Source of the DNA: DATKZS01 sp035527835 [NCBI: bacterium]
Lineage (GTDB): Bacteria > RBG-13-61-14
DNA: 30,326 nt
Direction of reading: 5' to 3'
NCBI GenBank assembly: GCA_035527835.1
Contig: DATKZS010000223.1
Location: 1-30,326, forward strand
Under the pieces are notes generated by a model. That model saw only the letters and a list, made by a program, of their open reading frames with translations, was not told the origin of the DNA and made no database searches. Positions 1-8,254 of the stretch are shown here, in pieces. Numbering within the stretch: the first letter of the stretch is position 1; every line of letters begins with the position of its first letter. Made by a program: the position numbers and the translations under genes.

Positions 1-140
1 CCGGTTCGCCAAGCCGGTTGGGGCCAACGCTCCGGAGCTGTTCTTTGCCGGGCCGCCAAGAAACATCAGGTTTTACTTGGCGATCCTTGGCGCTCTTGGC
101 GTCTTGGCGGTTTTCTTACGGCCTATTTTGGACAAGAGTG
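1..140. mobile_element. Partial copy of a MITE-like inverted-repeat element
   Basis: This stretch is the reverse complement of 6550-6689 with about five mismatches by eye, and it runs off the left edge of the window. It contains the GC-rich CTTGGCGCTCTTGGCGTC arm and ends in TTTTGGACAAGAGTG. The start codon of the GT-C gene follows at once at 141. The element therefore forms the whole visible 5' leader of that gene. I see no protein encoded by it. The full-length copy at 6551-6810 defines its ends. Confidence 0.75.
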
Positions 141-1802
141 ATGGACGAAGAAAAACCAAAGAACAAGCTCCGGAGTTCCCCCTGGGGCCCGGTCCTGTTC
201 ACGGTCCTGCTGCTCCTGATCTGCATCCCCCTCCAACTCGCGCTCCTGCAGCGCAACACCCGGCAAATGGCCGATGACGCCATGATCTCCGCCCGCTACG
301 CCCGCAACCTGGCCTGGGGCCGGGGGCTGCGCTACAACCTCGCGCCCGCCGGGGCCCGGCCGGTCGAGGGCTATTCCAATTTCCTCTGGACCTTGGGCAT
401 GGCGCTCGGCGAGCGGTGGCGGCTCCAGCCGCGCGTCGCCACCGCCGCCATGGGCTGGGCCTCGTCGCTCATCGCGGTCATGGCGCTCGGCTTCTGGGTG
501 CGGCGCCGCACCGGCTCTTCCCTGGCCGGCCTGCTAAGCGCGCTCGTGCTCGCCTCCAGCCTTCCCTGGACCCTGTGGGCCGGGCAGGGACTGGAGACCC
601 CGCTCTTCGCCGCGCTGGCGCTGCTGGCCGTGGCGGTGGCCGACCCGGAGAGGCCCCGGCCATACGAATATCTCTTTTCCTTCCTGGCCTGCCTCACCCG
701 GCCCGACGGCCTCATCGTCGCCGCGGCCGTGCTCATCCCGCAGCTGCTGCACAGTCACTACGGTGGGGCCGACACTCCTGTCGGCCCAAAGGCTGGGGAC
801 AAGAGTGTCCCCGCCACCGATCATTTTGCAGACAAGGGCCACGATCTGCGCCGCCTGGCCCGCGCCGCCGCCTGGTTCCTGGTCCCGTTCGCCGCATACA
901 CTATCTGGCGCATGGTTTATTTCCGCGCCCTGCTCCCCAACGTGTTTTACGCCAAGACCGGGCTCGGGCCGCGCGGAGTGCTGATCGGAGCGCATTACGT
1001 CACGGGCTGGGCCGCTGGCCAGTGGCCCCTTTTCCTGCTCCTCCTGGCCGGCGCCGCGGCCCTGCTCGCCGGCAAACGGATGAGCCACGAGCGCCGCGCG
1101 CTGGCCGCGCCCGGGATGCTGGCCGGATTGTACATGGCGTTCATCATCAGCGTGGGCGGCGACTTCATGCCCGACTTCCGCTTCATGGTCCACCTGATGC
1201 CCGTGATCATCGGCATGGGCGCGATCAGCCTGGCCGGGGCCGCGCCATCATCAGCCATGACCCGCAAGGCCGTGTTCGCGCTCGCGGCCGTTGCCGCCCT
1301 CGCCTGGAACGCCCACCAGCTCGTGTCTTACGCGCGCGGCGACTCATTCGCCAGGGACTGGCACCAGAATCAGGCCGTGTGGTACGGCCGCGCCTCCTCC
1401 TGGCTCCTGCGCCACTCCGCTCCCTCCGACGTCATCGCCTGCGGAGACATCGGCTACATCGGTTACGTCACCGGCGTTGACCGCATCCTCGACACCAACG
1501 GCCTCGTTGATCCCTACCTCGCCGCCCGGCCCGGCGCCGCCGCCCTCGACTCCGAACCCGGCTACGTCCTCCAACAAAAACCCCGCTTCATCGTGGTCAT
1601 GGTCCACCATTTCCAGGACGGCGCCATCCTCGGCCACTCCGCCTTTGACCGCGCCGTCCGTGCCGACCCCGCCCTCGGCCGCGACTACACCCTGGCCGCC
1701 CAGCTCCCCGGATGGAAGTCGGTCGAGAAATCGTGGGGGGATGGAAAGACCAGGACCAGCATGGTGAGGTTCAGGATCTACCAGAGAAAGGATGAAGGGT
1801 GA
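141..1802 (+). CDS. GT-C superfamily membrane glycosyltransferase
   Basis: This is a 553-residue polytopic membrane protein. After a short charged N-terminus comes a membrane helix, then the GT-C loop signature DDAMISARYARNLAWG at about residues 45-60, followed by VEGYSNFLW. This pattern is typical of LphB/AftB-like and related lipid-sugar-dependent glycosyltransferases; the acidic pair is the usual catalytic/metal site of the first outside loop. Several Leu/Ala-rich helices follow. The C-terminal part has DIGYIGY and ILDTNGLVDPYLA at about residue 435, also typical of the family. The likely role is transfer of a sugar from a polyprenyl-phosphate donor to a cell-envelope glycan outside the membrane; donor and acceptor are unknown. 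The frame stays open upstream to position 18, but that part is repeat sequence, so I start at ATG 141, where only a weak AAGAG precedes it. Residues about 207-226 are encoded by an inserted palindromic repeat. The gene is convergent with the GH15-like gene. Confidence 0.8.
   Translation: MDEEKPKNKLRSSPWGPVLFTVLLLLICIPLQLALLQRNTRQMADDAMISARYARNLAWGRGLRYNLAPAGARPVEGYSNFLWTLGMALGERWRLQPRVATAAMGWASSLIAVMALGFWVRRRTGSSLAGLLSALVLASSLPWTLWAGQGLETPLFAALALLAVAVADPERPRPYEYLFSFLACLTRPDGLIVAAAVLIPQLLHSHYGGADTPVGPKAGDKSVPATDHFADKGHDLRRLARAAAWFLVPFAAYTIWRMVYFRALLPNVFYAKTGLGPRGVLIGAHYVTGWAAGQWPLFLLLLAGAAALLAGKRMSHERRALAAPGMLAGLYMAFIISVGGDFMPDFRFMVHLMPVIIGMGAISLAGAAPSSAMTRKAVFALAAVAALAWNAHQLVSYARGDSFARDWHQNQAVWYGRASSWLLRHSAPSDVIACGDIGYIGYVTGVDRILDTNGLVDPYLAARPGAAALDSEPGYVLQQKPRFIVVMVHHFQDGAILGHSAFDRAVRADPALGRDYTLAAQLPGWKSVEKSWGDGKTRTSMVRFRIYQRKDEG
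761..819. repeat. 59-bp cruciform repeat inside a coding sequence
   Basis: The outer arms CGGTGG (761-766) and CCACCG (814-819) are perfectly complementary. Between them lie two hairpins: CCGACA-CTCC-TGTCGG and GGGGACA-AGAG-TGTCCCC. A sister copy in reverse orientation lies at 18966-19023, between two genes. Here the repeat is read in frame and adds about 20 residues (GGADTPVGPKAGDKSVPAT) to a loop of the GT-C protein between membrane helices. The first 25 bp are identical between the two copies. Confidence 0.85.
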
Positions 1803-1846
1803 ATTATGAATGATAGACATACGCGAGGGGCGGAGGATAAAAAATT

Positions 1847-4255
1847 TTAATCCACATGAGGTCCGTCCTTTGTTGCGGCGGCCCCGGGAGATGGAGGGGC
1901 CGCGCCCTTGAAAAGCCGCGGCTCATATACGGCCGCCACCGCCAGATACGCCGTCACTCCGTTCCAGATGTGGGGGATGCTGGTCCGCTGCTGGGCCAGC
2001 TTTTCACCGGACAGCTCCCGCCACACCGTAACCTCACCATAGCAGTCCGTGCCCGGAAAAGGGACCTCGCCGGTCATGAACTCGAGGGCCTTCACTAAAA
2101 GGTCCCGGTACTCTCCGCGCTCCTGGTCGGCCAGGGCCAGGATGAATATTTCTTCGCCAAGATAGGCGAACCCGGGGGTGTTGCGGCTGATTTTCTCCTC
2201 GATGCTTTGGGCCAGGGTCTGCTTGATGGCCCTCGCTTCCGGCTCATCGTAATTCTCGAAGATCGGCGCCGGCCACAACGACCAGGCCTGGCCTCTCCAT
2301 CCCGCGTTTTCGAGCGTGCCCGGTTCTCCGATTCTCGCCCTGATCCCGGCGCGCAGGGCCCGGGCGGCCTCGCACCACTTTTCAGAGCGTTCGCGGCCAA
2401 TGCCCCAGCTTGCAGAGGCGTCACAGGCCGAGGCCAGTCCGGTCAGGACGGCGGCGGCGCCGTGCAGGGTCGCGGCGGGCGGAAAGTTGTCATCCTCCAG
2501 CGCCGGCCTGGTCCAGCCTTGCTTCACGTCCACGTAGTCCATGAGGGCATTCGCGCAGCGTTCCAGGACCGGCTTCATGCGCGCCGCGTACTCGCCGGCC
2601 CGCGGCGCGGGCAGGACCGTCCGATGCCGCCACATGTCCCAGGCCATGAGCGCGGTCTCGTCAATCTCAAAGGGCATAAGCTTGGGCACTGATCCATAAG
2701 AGCCGTCGGCGGCCATGTTGGAGGGCCAATGTCCGGCCGGCTTGAAAAACGGGGCCTGGAAATTGGACATCCTGATCGGGGCCCATCCGCGCTCGTGGCG
2801 GAACTGGGTCCGGCCGTAGAAATCGTGGTGTTTGTCCGTGAGCTCCGGAAAGCCGGCCAGGTCCAGGGCCAGGTCAAAGAACGCTCCGTCGCGGGGCCAG
2901 TCAAAATTATAGGCCGGCTGCCGGGAGATGGAGGCGACAATGCACCCGCCTTCCTTGTCCTGGCCCTGGATCAGATTGAGGATCGCTCTTCTCGCCACTC
3001 TGGCGTTGGTCTCTCCCGCGGCCGCGGGCAGGCACACCCGGCTGGACACCCCGAGCCAGTGCTCCACGGACTCCTTTTTAAGCTCCGGACCGGCTTGCCT
3101 GGCGCGCGCGATCATCCGGGCCGCTTCCCGGGCACTCCCGGCGATGGCGATCCAGACCGTGACCTTGTTGTCGTCTCCTTCAATTCTCCTGGCCAGGGCC
3201 GCGTCAACCTTGCCCTCGTAATAACCGTTCATGCCGAGCGCGCCATCGCGGGCGTCGGACCTGCCGGACTGGGGGGCCTGTTTATCGGTCTTTGGGCATT
3301 CATCAGCTCCCACCTGATGCTCGTCGCTCCGCTCGTTTAGCCCCCAGGCGATGAACACGCCGCCGGGAACGGCCCGGTCCAGGTCAGCGGAAGAGAGAAC
3401 GCACTCAAGCGTCTTCCCCTTCCCGGCCGATGGGCCGGCCTGGGGCTGAAAATGGATTATCAGGTCCTCGCCTTCGAGGTAGATGGCGGCGAAGCCGGCC
3501 CTTTTCGGGTCGCTGGCCGTGTACTCGCCGGGCCGGGCCATGAAGGGAGCGAACGTGGCATGGTACAGAAATTTTTTCGCGGGGCCGCTGATGGTGAAGC
3601 TCCTGGCCATGAGGTCGAGCTCCGGATGGATGAAGTCTTCCACGGCCATGGTCACGCTGTCGCCCTGGAGCTCGGTGACCAGCGCCGTGCCGCTTTCGGG
3701 CTCGAAGCGGCGGGAGCTTTGCCAGACCGGATCGTGCGACCAGATGACCTGGCCGCCCGCGGTCACGACCCCGCCCGATGAGCCGAGCCCCGGGCACGGC
3801 TCCATTGGCCGGCCATACCGGTTCCAATCCCGGCAGGGAGCGTTGTCTCCCATCCTCACGGCCCGGGGCTTCAAGCTGATAAAGCCATTGGCCAAGGTGA
3901 AGTACCGGAGCTGGTCCGAGTAGGTGGGGTTGGGCCAGCGGAAAACCGTCAGCTCGGCCCACGGCGAAATTTCCACGAACAACCGCCCGTTGCCGAGCGC
4001 GGTGGCGTAGTTGGAGGCCCCGAAAATAGCTTCCGCGGCCAAGTCCGTCTCAAACATGGAGCCGCTGCCGACGTCCTCGACATTGGGGGCGACCATGGCC
4101 CTGGTCACGCGGGTATACAGCCATTTCAAGCCGGGCACGACCGGGGTCCTGACCTTGCCGTATCGGGACCCATCAGCCCGGGCCGGGGCCGAGAGCAGCG
4201 CCAACATTACCAGACCGACGGCCGCCAAAATCATGGAATAGTCTTTCGTGTCCAT
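1847..4255 (-). CDS. Exported GH15-like glucoamylase family protein
   Basis: An 802-residue protein with a clear signal peptide (MDTKDYSM, then a Leu/Ala-rich core ending PARA|DG). The N-terminal half looks like a beta-rich domain. The C-terminal half, from about residue 420, has features of the (alpha/alpha)6 GH15 glucoamylase fold: YNFDWPRDGAFF near residue 447, FEIDETALMAWDMW near 527, and later WRGQAWSLWPAPIF. It probably hydrolyses terminal glucosidic bonds of an alpha-glucan in the periplasm or outside; I cannot assign the catalytic acid and base with certainty. ATG 4255 is preceded by AAGGAG about 12 nt upstream and gives the signal peptide. A more upstream ATG at 4294 overlaps the stop of the PIG-L gene (TAATG) and could allow coupled translation, but it would bury the signal peptide. 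It is the last gene of the leftward set, and I see no convincing terminator after it. Confidence 0.75.
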   Translation of the reverse strand: MDTKDYSMILAAVGLVMLALLSAPARADGSRYGKVRTPVVPGLKWLYTRVTRAMVAPNVEDVGSGSMFETDLAAEAIFGASNYATALGNGRLFVEISPWAELTVFRWPNPTYSDQLRYFTLANGFISLKPRAVRMGDNAPCRDWNRYGRPMEPCPGLGSSGGVVTAGGQVIWSHDPVWQSSRRFEPESGTALVTELQGDSVTMAVEDFIHPELDLMARSFTISGPAKKFLYHATFAPFMARPGEYTASDPKRAGFAAIYLEGEDLIIHFQPQAGPSAGKGKTLECVLSSADLDRAVPGGVFIAWGLNERSDEHQVGADECPKTDKQAPQSGRSDARDGALGMNGYYEGKVDAALARRIEGDDNKVTVWIAIAGSAREAARMIARARQAGPELKKESVEHWLGVSSRVCLPAAAGETNARVARRAILNLIQGQDKEGGCIVASISRQPAYNFDWPRDGAFFDLALDLAGFPELTDKHHDFYGRTQFRHERGWAPIRMSNFQAPFFKPAGHWPSNMAADGSYGSVPKLMPFEIDETALMAWDMWRHRTVLPAPRAGEYAARMKPVLERCANALMDYVDVKQGWTRPALEDDNFPPAATLHGAAAVLTGLASACDASASWGIGRERSEKWCEAARALRAGIRARIGEPGTLENAGWRGQAWSLWPAPIFENYDEPEARAIKQTLAQSIEEKISRNTPGFAYLGEEIFILALADQERGEYRDLLVKALEFMTGEVPFPGTDCYGEVTVWRELSGEKLAQQRTSIPHIWNGVTAYLAVAAVYEPRLFKGAAPPSPGAAATKDGPHVD

Positions 4256-4293
4256 CAGGGTACGCACTCCTTGCTCAGTTCTCCAGAGCCTCA

Positions 4294-5094
4294 TTATCCG
4301 CCAGAGCCGGCCGCCTGATTTTCCGCGGCCAGCGCGAACCATTCGCGGGGGATGAAGGCGTCCTGCTCCAGCAAAACGCCGACCAGGGAGAAAAACCTCT
4401 GGCTCACGTGCTCGTAGATGGCGAGCCGTTTCAGCGTGAGCTGCGGACGGATGTTGACGGTTATCGTCGGCTTGACGTGGGGGGCCTTCTCGTGGAAAGG
4501 CGTGAAGGTGGAGGTTTGCGCGTAGAGCCACCAGGGTTGGGTGGCGTAGTAGAGGCGGCGGGCGCCGCTCAAGGGAAATGCCTGAGTGACGGCGGCGGAG
4601 CAGGCGACGTGGTCCGGGTGCCGGGTGAGACCGCTGGGGTCATGGGTGATCACCACCTCGGCCCCGGTCCGGTCAATGATCGCGACGATCTTCTTTACCA
4701 GCTCCTCTTGGTCCGCGCCCTTCAAGCCCTGGTCATGGTAATCAAGCTGGATCACCTCGACCGCCTGGTAGACCGCGGCCGCGCTCAACAACTCGCCGCT
4801 CCGGATCCGGCCCAGCTCGTCTTCATCAACCCCCAGAAACCAGCGGGCGTCGGACTTGTCGCCGAGAGTCAGGCAGGCAATGTGGACGCGCACTCTCGGG
4901 TCGTCCATCAGCGCCAGCAGCGTCCCGCCCGCGTAAGACTCGTCGTCCTGGTGCGGGAACACCGTGAGCACGTCAATCATTCCGTCCGGACCCGGCGCCA
5001 CCCCCTCCAATAAGACGCCCGCCGGTTCGGCGGCCCCCGCCGCGGCCGCGGCCAGAAAAAACATCATCGCCGCCATAATAATCTTCTTGTTCAT
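4294..5094 (-). CDS. Exported PIG-L/LmbE family N-acetyl-sugar deacetylase
   Basis: A 266-residue protein with signal peptide MNKKIIMAAMMFFLAAAAAG. It carries the first PIG-L zinc motif as PHQDDE (about residues 46-51; usual form PHPDDE) and the second as HPDH (about 158-161), so both zinc histidines and the catalytic aspartate are present. The family removes the N-acetyl group from GlcNAc-type sugars in lipids, mycothiol precursors or glycans. Because it is exported and sits next to a secreted GH15-like enzyme, a glycan or oligosaccharide substrate is more likely than a cytoplasmic thiol pathway (inference). ATG 5094 is chosen over 5112 because AAAGGAG lies just upstream of it and the signal peptide starts there. 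The gene precedes the GH15-like gene, and its TAA overlaps a possible ATG of that gene. Confidence 0.88.
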   Translation of the reverse strand: MNKKIIMAAMMFFLAAAAAGAAEPAGVLLEGVAPGPDGMIDVLTVFPHQDDESYAGGTLLALMDDPRVRVHIACLTLGDKSDARWFLGVDEDELGRIRSGELLSAAAVYQAVEVIQLDYHDQGLKGADQEELVKKIVAIIDRTGAEVVITHDPSGLTRHPDHVACSAAVTQAFPLSGARRLYYATQPWWLYAQTSTFTPFHEKAPHVKPTITVNIRPQLTLKRLAIYEHVSQRFFSLVGVLLEQDAFIPREWFALAAENQAAGSGG

Positions 5095-5120
5095 TCCCAC
5101 TCCTTTCGGCATCGGTTGAC

Positions 5121-5146
5121 AAGGCAGTTATTGCCTTTTAATTATA
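5121..5146 (-). promoter_or_regulatory. Possible promoter -10 and hairpin/operator before the PIG-L gene
   Basis: The 88-bp gap before the PIG-L gene is strikingly AT-rich. On the minus strand it holds a perfect TATAAT (5141-5146), but I find no good -35 box. Just downstream, AAGGCA-GTTAT-TGCCTT (5121-5137, plus-strand reading) is a perfect 6-bp inverted repeat that would sit at the expected transcription start. This may be a separate promoter with an operator for PIG-L and GH15. Confidence 0.35.
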
Positions 5147-5183
5147 TATATTTAATTATATTTAATATTGCTTTATTAACTTC

Positions 5184-6524
5184 CTATTCCGGCCGGCCGC
5201 CGGCATCATATTGAATCTGTTTTGCTCGCTCTCCCAGAGTGCAGGTCACGCGATCAAGGCCTTCCATCATCCGCGATTTAATCATGAGATAGGTAACGAT
5301 CAGGGGCGCGTAAGCGGCGGCGGTCATGATCAGGGCATAGTGGTATCCTCCACCCAGCGCCTCCGCGATGAGGGGGGTGACATACCAGGCCAACCCGAGC
5401 GCGATACTCGTCCCTATTGACAACAACGCCGAGATCGTTCCCCGATGCTCGGGCAGGTTTACCTCCAGGCTCAGCGTCGTTAACGCCGGCCCGCCCCCGA
5501 TGATGAAAAAATTGGCCGCGATCATTAAGGGCACGAACCAAATCAACCGGAAGGGAAGGGAGAGGGCGGCGATCAGGAACACGGGGGCCAACGCCGCCAT
5601 GAGGATCATGACCCAAACCCGCCCCGAGCGTTTCCATTTGCAGGCCAGGTCGGAAATCGTCCCGCCCAGCGCCAGGCCGATCCCCAGCCCTGAAAAGGAT
5701 ACGAGCATCAACTCCGTGGCCCTCAGTTCGCCCAGTCCGTGATTACGCATTAAATAAGTGACGAACCAGATGGTCAGCACTGCGGGCGGAAAATTAAAGA
5801 GCACCGCGCTCGCGCCCAAAAGAAGGTTGATCGGTTTTCGGGCCAGCTCCTTCAAGTCCCCCAGCTCGATCTGATAACCATATTCGCCCATGCCCGATCC
5901 GACCGCGTCCTGGAGCGCCTCGTCCTGGGAGCCGCGGCGCGGTTCCACCATGAAAAATAGGGAGAGCAGCAGCGTTCCCTCCACGGCCGCGCTCAGCAAA
6001 TAGGTTGCGCCAAGACCAAGTTCCATCTGCATGCATCCCGACGCCATCAACATGCCCATGGCGCCGCCGCCCGCGTAGGCCAGGCTGATCCAACCGAAAG
6101 CCGTGCCCCGTTGGCGGGGGGGAACGCTGTCCATGACCGCGCTGTAGGCGATGGGCAATACTCCGGCGAAGCCGAGACCGGAGAGAAGTTTCACGATAAA
6201 AAACGCCCGGAAGGGAAGGCCGCATTGCAGGCAGGCGCCGACCAAAAACGTGCAGGTGAAGATGATCCCAATGGAAATTTTCATCAGGTTGACGCGGCGG
6301 TGTCTGTCCGCCCAGTAGCCCCAGGGCGCACTCGCCGCGGCCATCACCATGGTTGTCAGTCCCAGCAGGAGGCCTAAAACACCGTCGGAAATGTTATAAA
6401 AGCCGGTGAGTTTCACCACCAGCGGCACGTCGAAATTGTAGCCCGCCCCAGCAATCCCCATAGCGATAAGCAGGATAAAATAGGTCCGAAGGTTGGCGCG
6501 ATTCGTCTTTTTTTCAGTTCCCAT
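5184..6524 (-). CDS. MFS transporter, copy 1
   Basis: A 446-residue protein with about 12 hydrophobic segments and the MFS loop 2-3 signature GYWADRHRR near residues 69-77. A hydrophilic central loop (EPRRGSQDEALQDA) separates the two halves, and loop 8-9 has a second basic patch. It is a close paralogue of the upstream MFS gene, colinear along its length (shared GFYxISDxxxGLxLGLTT, KPINLLL, LSLEVNLPEHRGTI and LGERAKQIQ). It is probably a proton-coupled symporter or facilitator for a sugar or sugar derivative; the substrate cannot be read from sequence. ATG 6524 lacks a strong ribosome site (GCAAGAAC). A MITE-like element lies directly upstream. Confidence 0.85.
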   Translation of the reverse strand: MGTEKKTNRANLRTYFILLIAMGIAGAGYNFDVPLVVKLTGFYNISDGVLGLLLGLTTMVMAAASAPWGYWADRHRRVNLMKISIGIIFTCTFLVGACLQCGLPFRAFFIVKLLSGLGFAGVLPIAYSAVMDSVPPRQRGTAFGWISLAYAGGGAMGMLMASGCMQMELGLGATYLLSAAVEGTLLLSLFFMVEPRRGSQDEALQDAVGSGMGEYGYQIELGDLKELARKPINLLLGASAVLFNFPPAVLTIWFVTYLMRNHGLGELRATELMLVSFSGLGIGLALGGTISDLACKWKRSGRVWVMILMAALAPVFLIAALSLPFRLIWFVPLMIAANFFIIGGGPALTTLSLEVNLPEHRGTISALLSIGTSIALGLAWYVTPLIAEALGGGYHYALIMTAAAYAPLIVTYLMIKSRMMEGLDRVTCTLGERAKQIQYDAGGRPE

Positions 6525-6550
6525 GTTCTTGCGGGTTATGCTTCATTAAC

Positions 6551-6810
6551 ACTCTTGTCCAAAACAGGCCGTAAGAAAACCGCCAAGACACCAAGAGCGC
6601 CAAGGATCGCCAAGTAAATCATGATGTTTCTTGGCGGCCCGGCAAAGAACAGCTCCGGAGCGTTGGCCCCAACCGGCTTGGCGGACCGGCCGATGGGAGC
6701 GCCAAGCAAGAAACATTCGCACCCAAGCCCTCTTAAAATCGTGTTGAAAAATAATCCTTGGCGCTCTTGGCGTCTTGGCGGTTCTCCGGTCCGTTTATTT
6801 TGGACAGCAC
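6551..6810. mobile_element. MITE-like element with target duplication
   Basis: A non-coding element of about 260 bp fills the gap between the two MFS genes. Near its ends, the 28-bp arms at 6580-6607 and 6754-6781 are inverted copies with one mismatch. The extreme ends share GTCCAAAA in inverted orientation. It is flanked by the 12-bp direct repeat TGCTTCATTAAC (6539-6550 and 6811-6822), as expected of a target-site duplication. The paralogous MFS gene has a near-identical unoccupied site three bases past its stop (5169-5180, TGCTTTATTAAC). No transposase is present, so the element would have been moved in trans. Confidence 0.75.
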
Positions 6811-6825
6811 TGCTTCATTAACCGT

Positions 6826-8169
6826 TTATTCCGACCGGCCCGCGCGGGCATGATTTTGAATTTGTTTCGCCCGCTCGCCAAGGATGCTATTCACGTGATC
6901 GAGGTCCTTTTCGATGCGGGAGTTGATGAGGAAATAGGTAATGATCAGGGGAAGGTAAGCGGCGGTGGACATGATCATGGCGTATTGGTATTGGCCGCCG
7001 AAGGCCTCGGCGATGAGGGGCGGGATCAGCCAGGCCAGGCCCAGCGACAGACTGCCGCAGATGATATAAAACGCCGTGATCGTTCCCCGGTGCTCCGGCA
7101 GGTTTACCTCCAGGCTGATCGCGGTCGCCGCCGGCGCGCCCGCCGTGATGAAAAAGTTGGTCAGGATCATCAAGGGCACGAACGGGAACAATCGGAAGGG
7201 CAGGGCAAAGGCGGCGATCAGGAACACCGGCGCCAAGGCGGCCGTGAGAAACATCACCGCCACCCGGCCCGTGCGTTTCCAGCGGTAGGCGCGGTCGGCC
7301 AGGACGCCCCCCACCACGCTGCCGACGGGCTGGCCCGCAAACGCGACCAGGGTCAACACGGTGGCCGCCAATTCGGAAAGGCCGTGATTGCGCATGGCAA
7401 AGGTCACAAACCATATCATCAAGACCGCCGGCGTAAAGCCGGCAAACACCCCGGTTATCGCCAAGAGCAGGTTGATGGGTTTTTGCACGAGCATTTTCAG
7501 GTCATGCGGCTCGATGGCATAATTATATTCCCCCTGGCCGGCGCGGAGCGCGTCGTGCAGGGCCTCGTCCTGCACGCCGCGGCGGGGCTCCGCGAATGAA
7601 AACAGCGCCAGGAAAAAAATCCCCTGCACGATCGCGTCCAGCAGATAGGTCAAAGCCAGACTCAGATGCAGTTGCATACAGCCCGAAGCCATTAACATGC
7701 CCAAGGCCCCGCCGCCCCCAAACGCCACGCCGAACCAGCCGAAGGCGGCGCCGCGTTGGGGCAGAGGAACGCTGTCCATCGCCATGCTGGCGGTGATCGG
7801 CCCGATGCCGGCGAGGCCAAAGCCCCAAAGCAGATTCACCGTGAAAAACATCCAAAAAGGCAGACGCAATTGCAGGCAAAGGGCGAGCGTCAACATGCAA
7901 GCGAAGATGAAGCCCATGGAGATAATCAGCAGCTTGATGCGCCGGTATCTGTCCGTCCAGTAGCCCCAGGGCACGCTCGCCACGCCCATCACCACCGTGG
8001 TCAGCCCCAGCATCAGGCCGAAAATGCTGTCGGAAATGCCGTAAAACCCGGTGATTTTCACCACCAGCGGCACCTCGAATCCGCCGCCCGCCCCGGCAAA
8101 CGCCATCGCCGCCACCAGCATCCAGAAGGTGCGCAGGTCGGCATGGTTCGTATTGATTTCAGATTCCAT
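6826..8169 (-). CDS. MFS transporter, copy 2
   Basis: A 447-residue MFS protein, paralogous to the gene immediately downstream and with the same layout: GYWTDRYRR loop signature near residue 70, EPRRGVQDEALHDA central loop, and a C-terminal LGERAKQIQ tail. The pair arose by tandem duplication; the two proteins are clearly diverged, so they may carry different substrates. The frame opens at ATG 8211, but ATG 8169 aligns with the start of the paralogue (MESEINTNHADLRTF against MGTEKKTNRANLRTY), so I prefer it. Neither has a good ribosome site. It follows the FAD oxidoreductase gene and lies in the same leftward set as the amino-sugar genes, so uptake of an amino sugar or oligosaccharide is plausible but not shown. 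Confidence 0.85.
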   Translation of the reverse strand: MESEINTNHADLRTFWMLVAAMAFAGAGGGFEVPLVVKITGFYGISDSIFGLMLGLTTVVMGVASVPWGYWTDRYRRIKLLIISMGFIFACMLTLALCLQLRLPFWMFFTVNLLWGFGLAGIGPITASMAMDSVPLPQRGAAFGWFGVAFGGGGALGMLMASGCMQLHLSLALTYLLDAIVQGIFFLALFSFAEPRRGVQDEALHDALRAGQGEYNYAIEPHDLKMLVQKPINLLLAITGVFAGFTPAVLMIWFVTFAMRNHGLSELAATVLTLVAFAGQPVGSVVGGVLADRAYRWKRTGRVAVMFLTAALAPVFLIAAFALPFRLFPFVPLMILTNFFITAGAPAATAISLEVNLPEHRGTITAFYIICGSLSLGLAWLIPPLIAEAFGGQYQYAMIMSTAAYLPLIITYFLINSRIEKDLDHVNSILGERAKQIQNHARAGRSE

Positions 8170-8254
8170 GGTCGTCAGCTTGTTCAATCGGAGGATCGGA
8201 TCAGCGTTCATTTTCGATCATAAAACCGCCGCCAGCCCGCGCCGCCCGTCCGTT

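Noticed and set aside
5121-5137. Intrinsic terminator after MFS copy 1
   Set aside because: The 6-bp stem is short, and on the minus strand it is not followed by a U-run. An operator or incidental hairpin is more likely.
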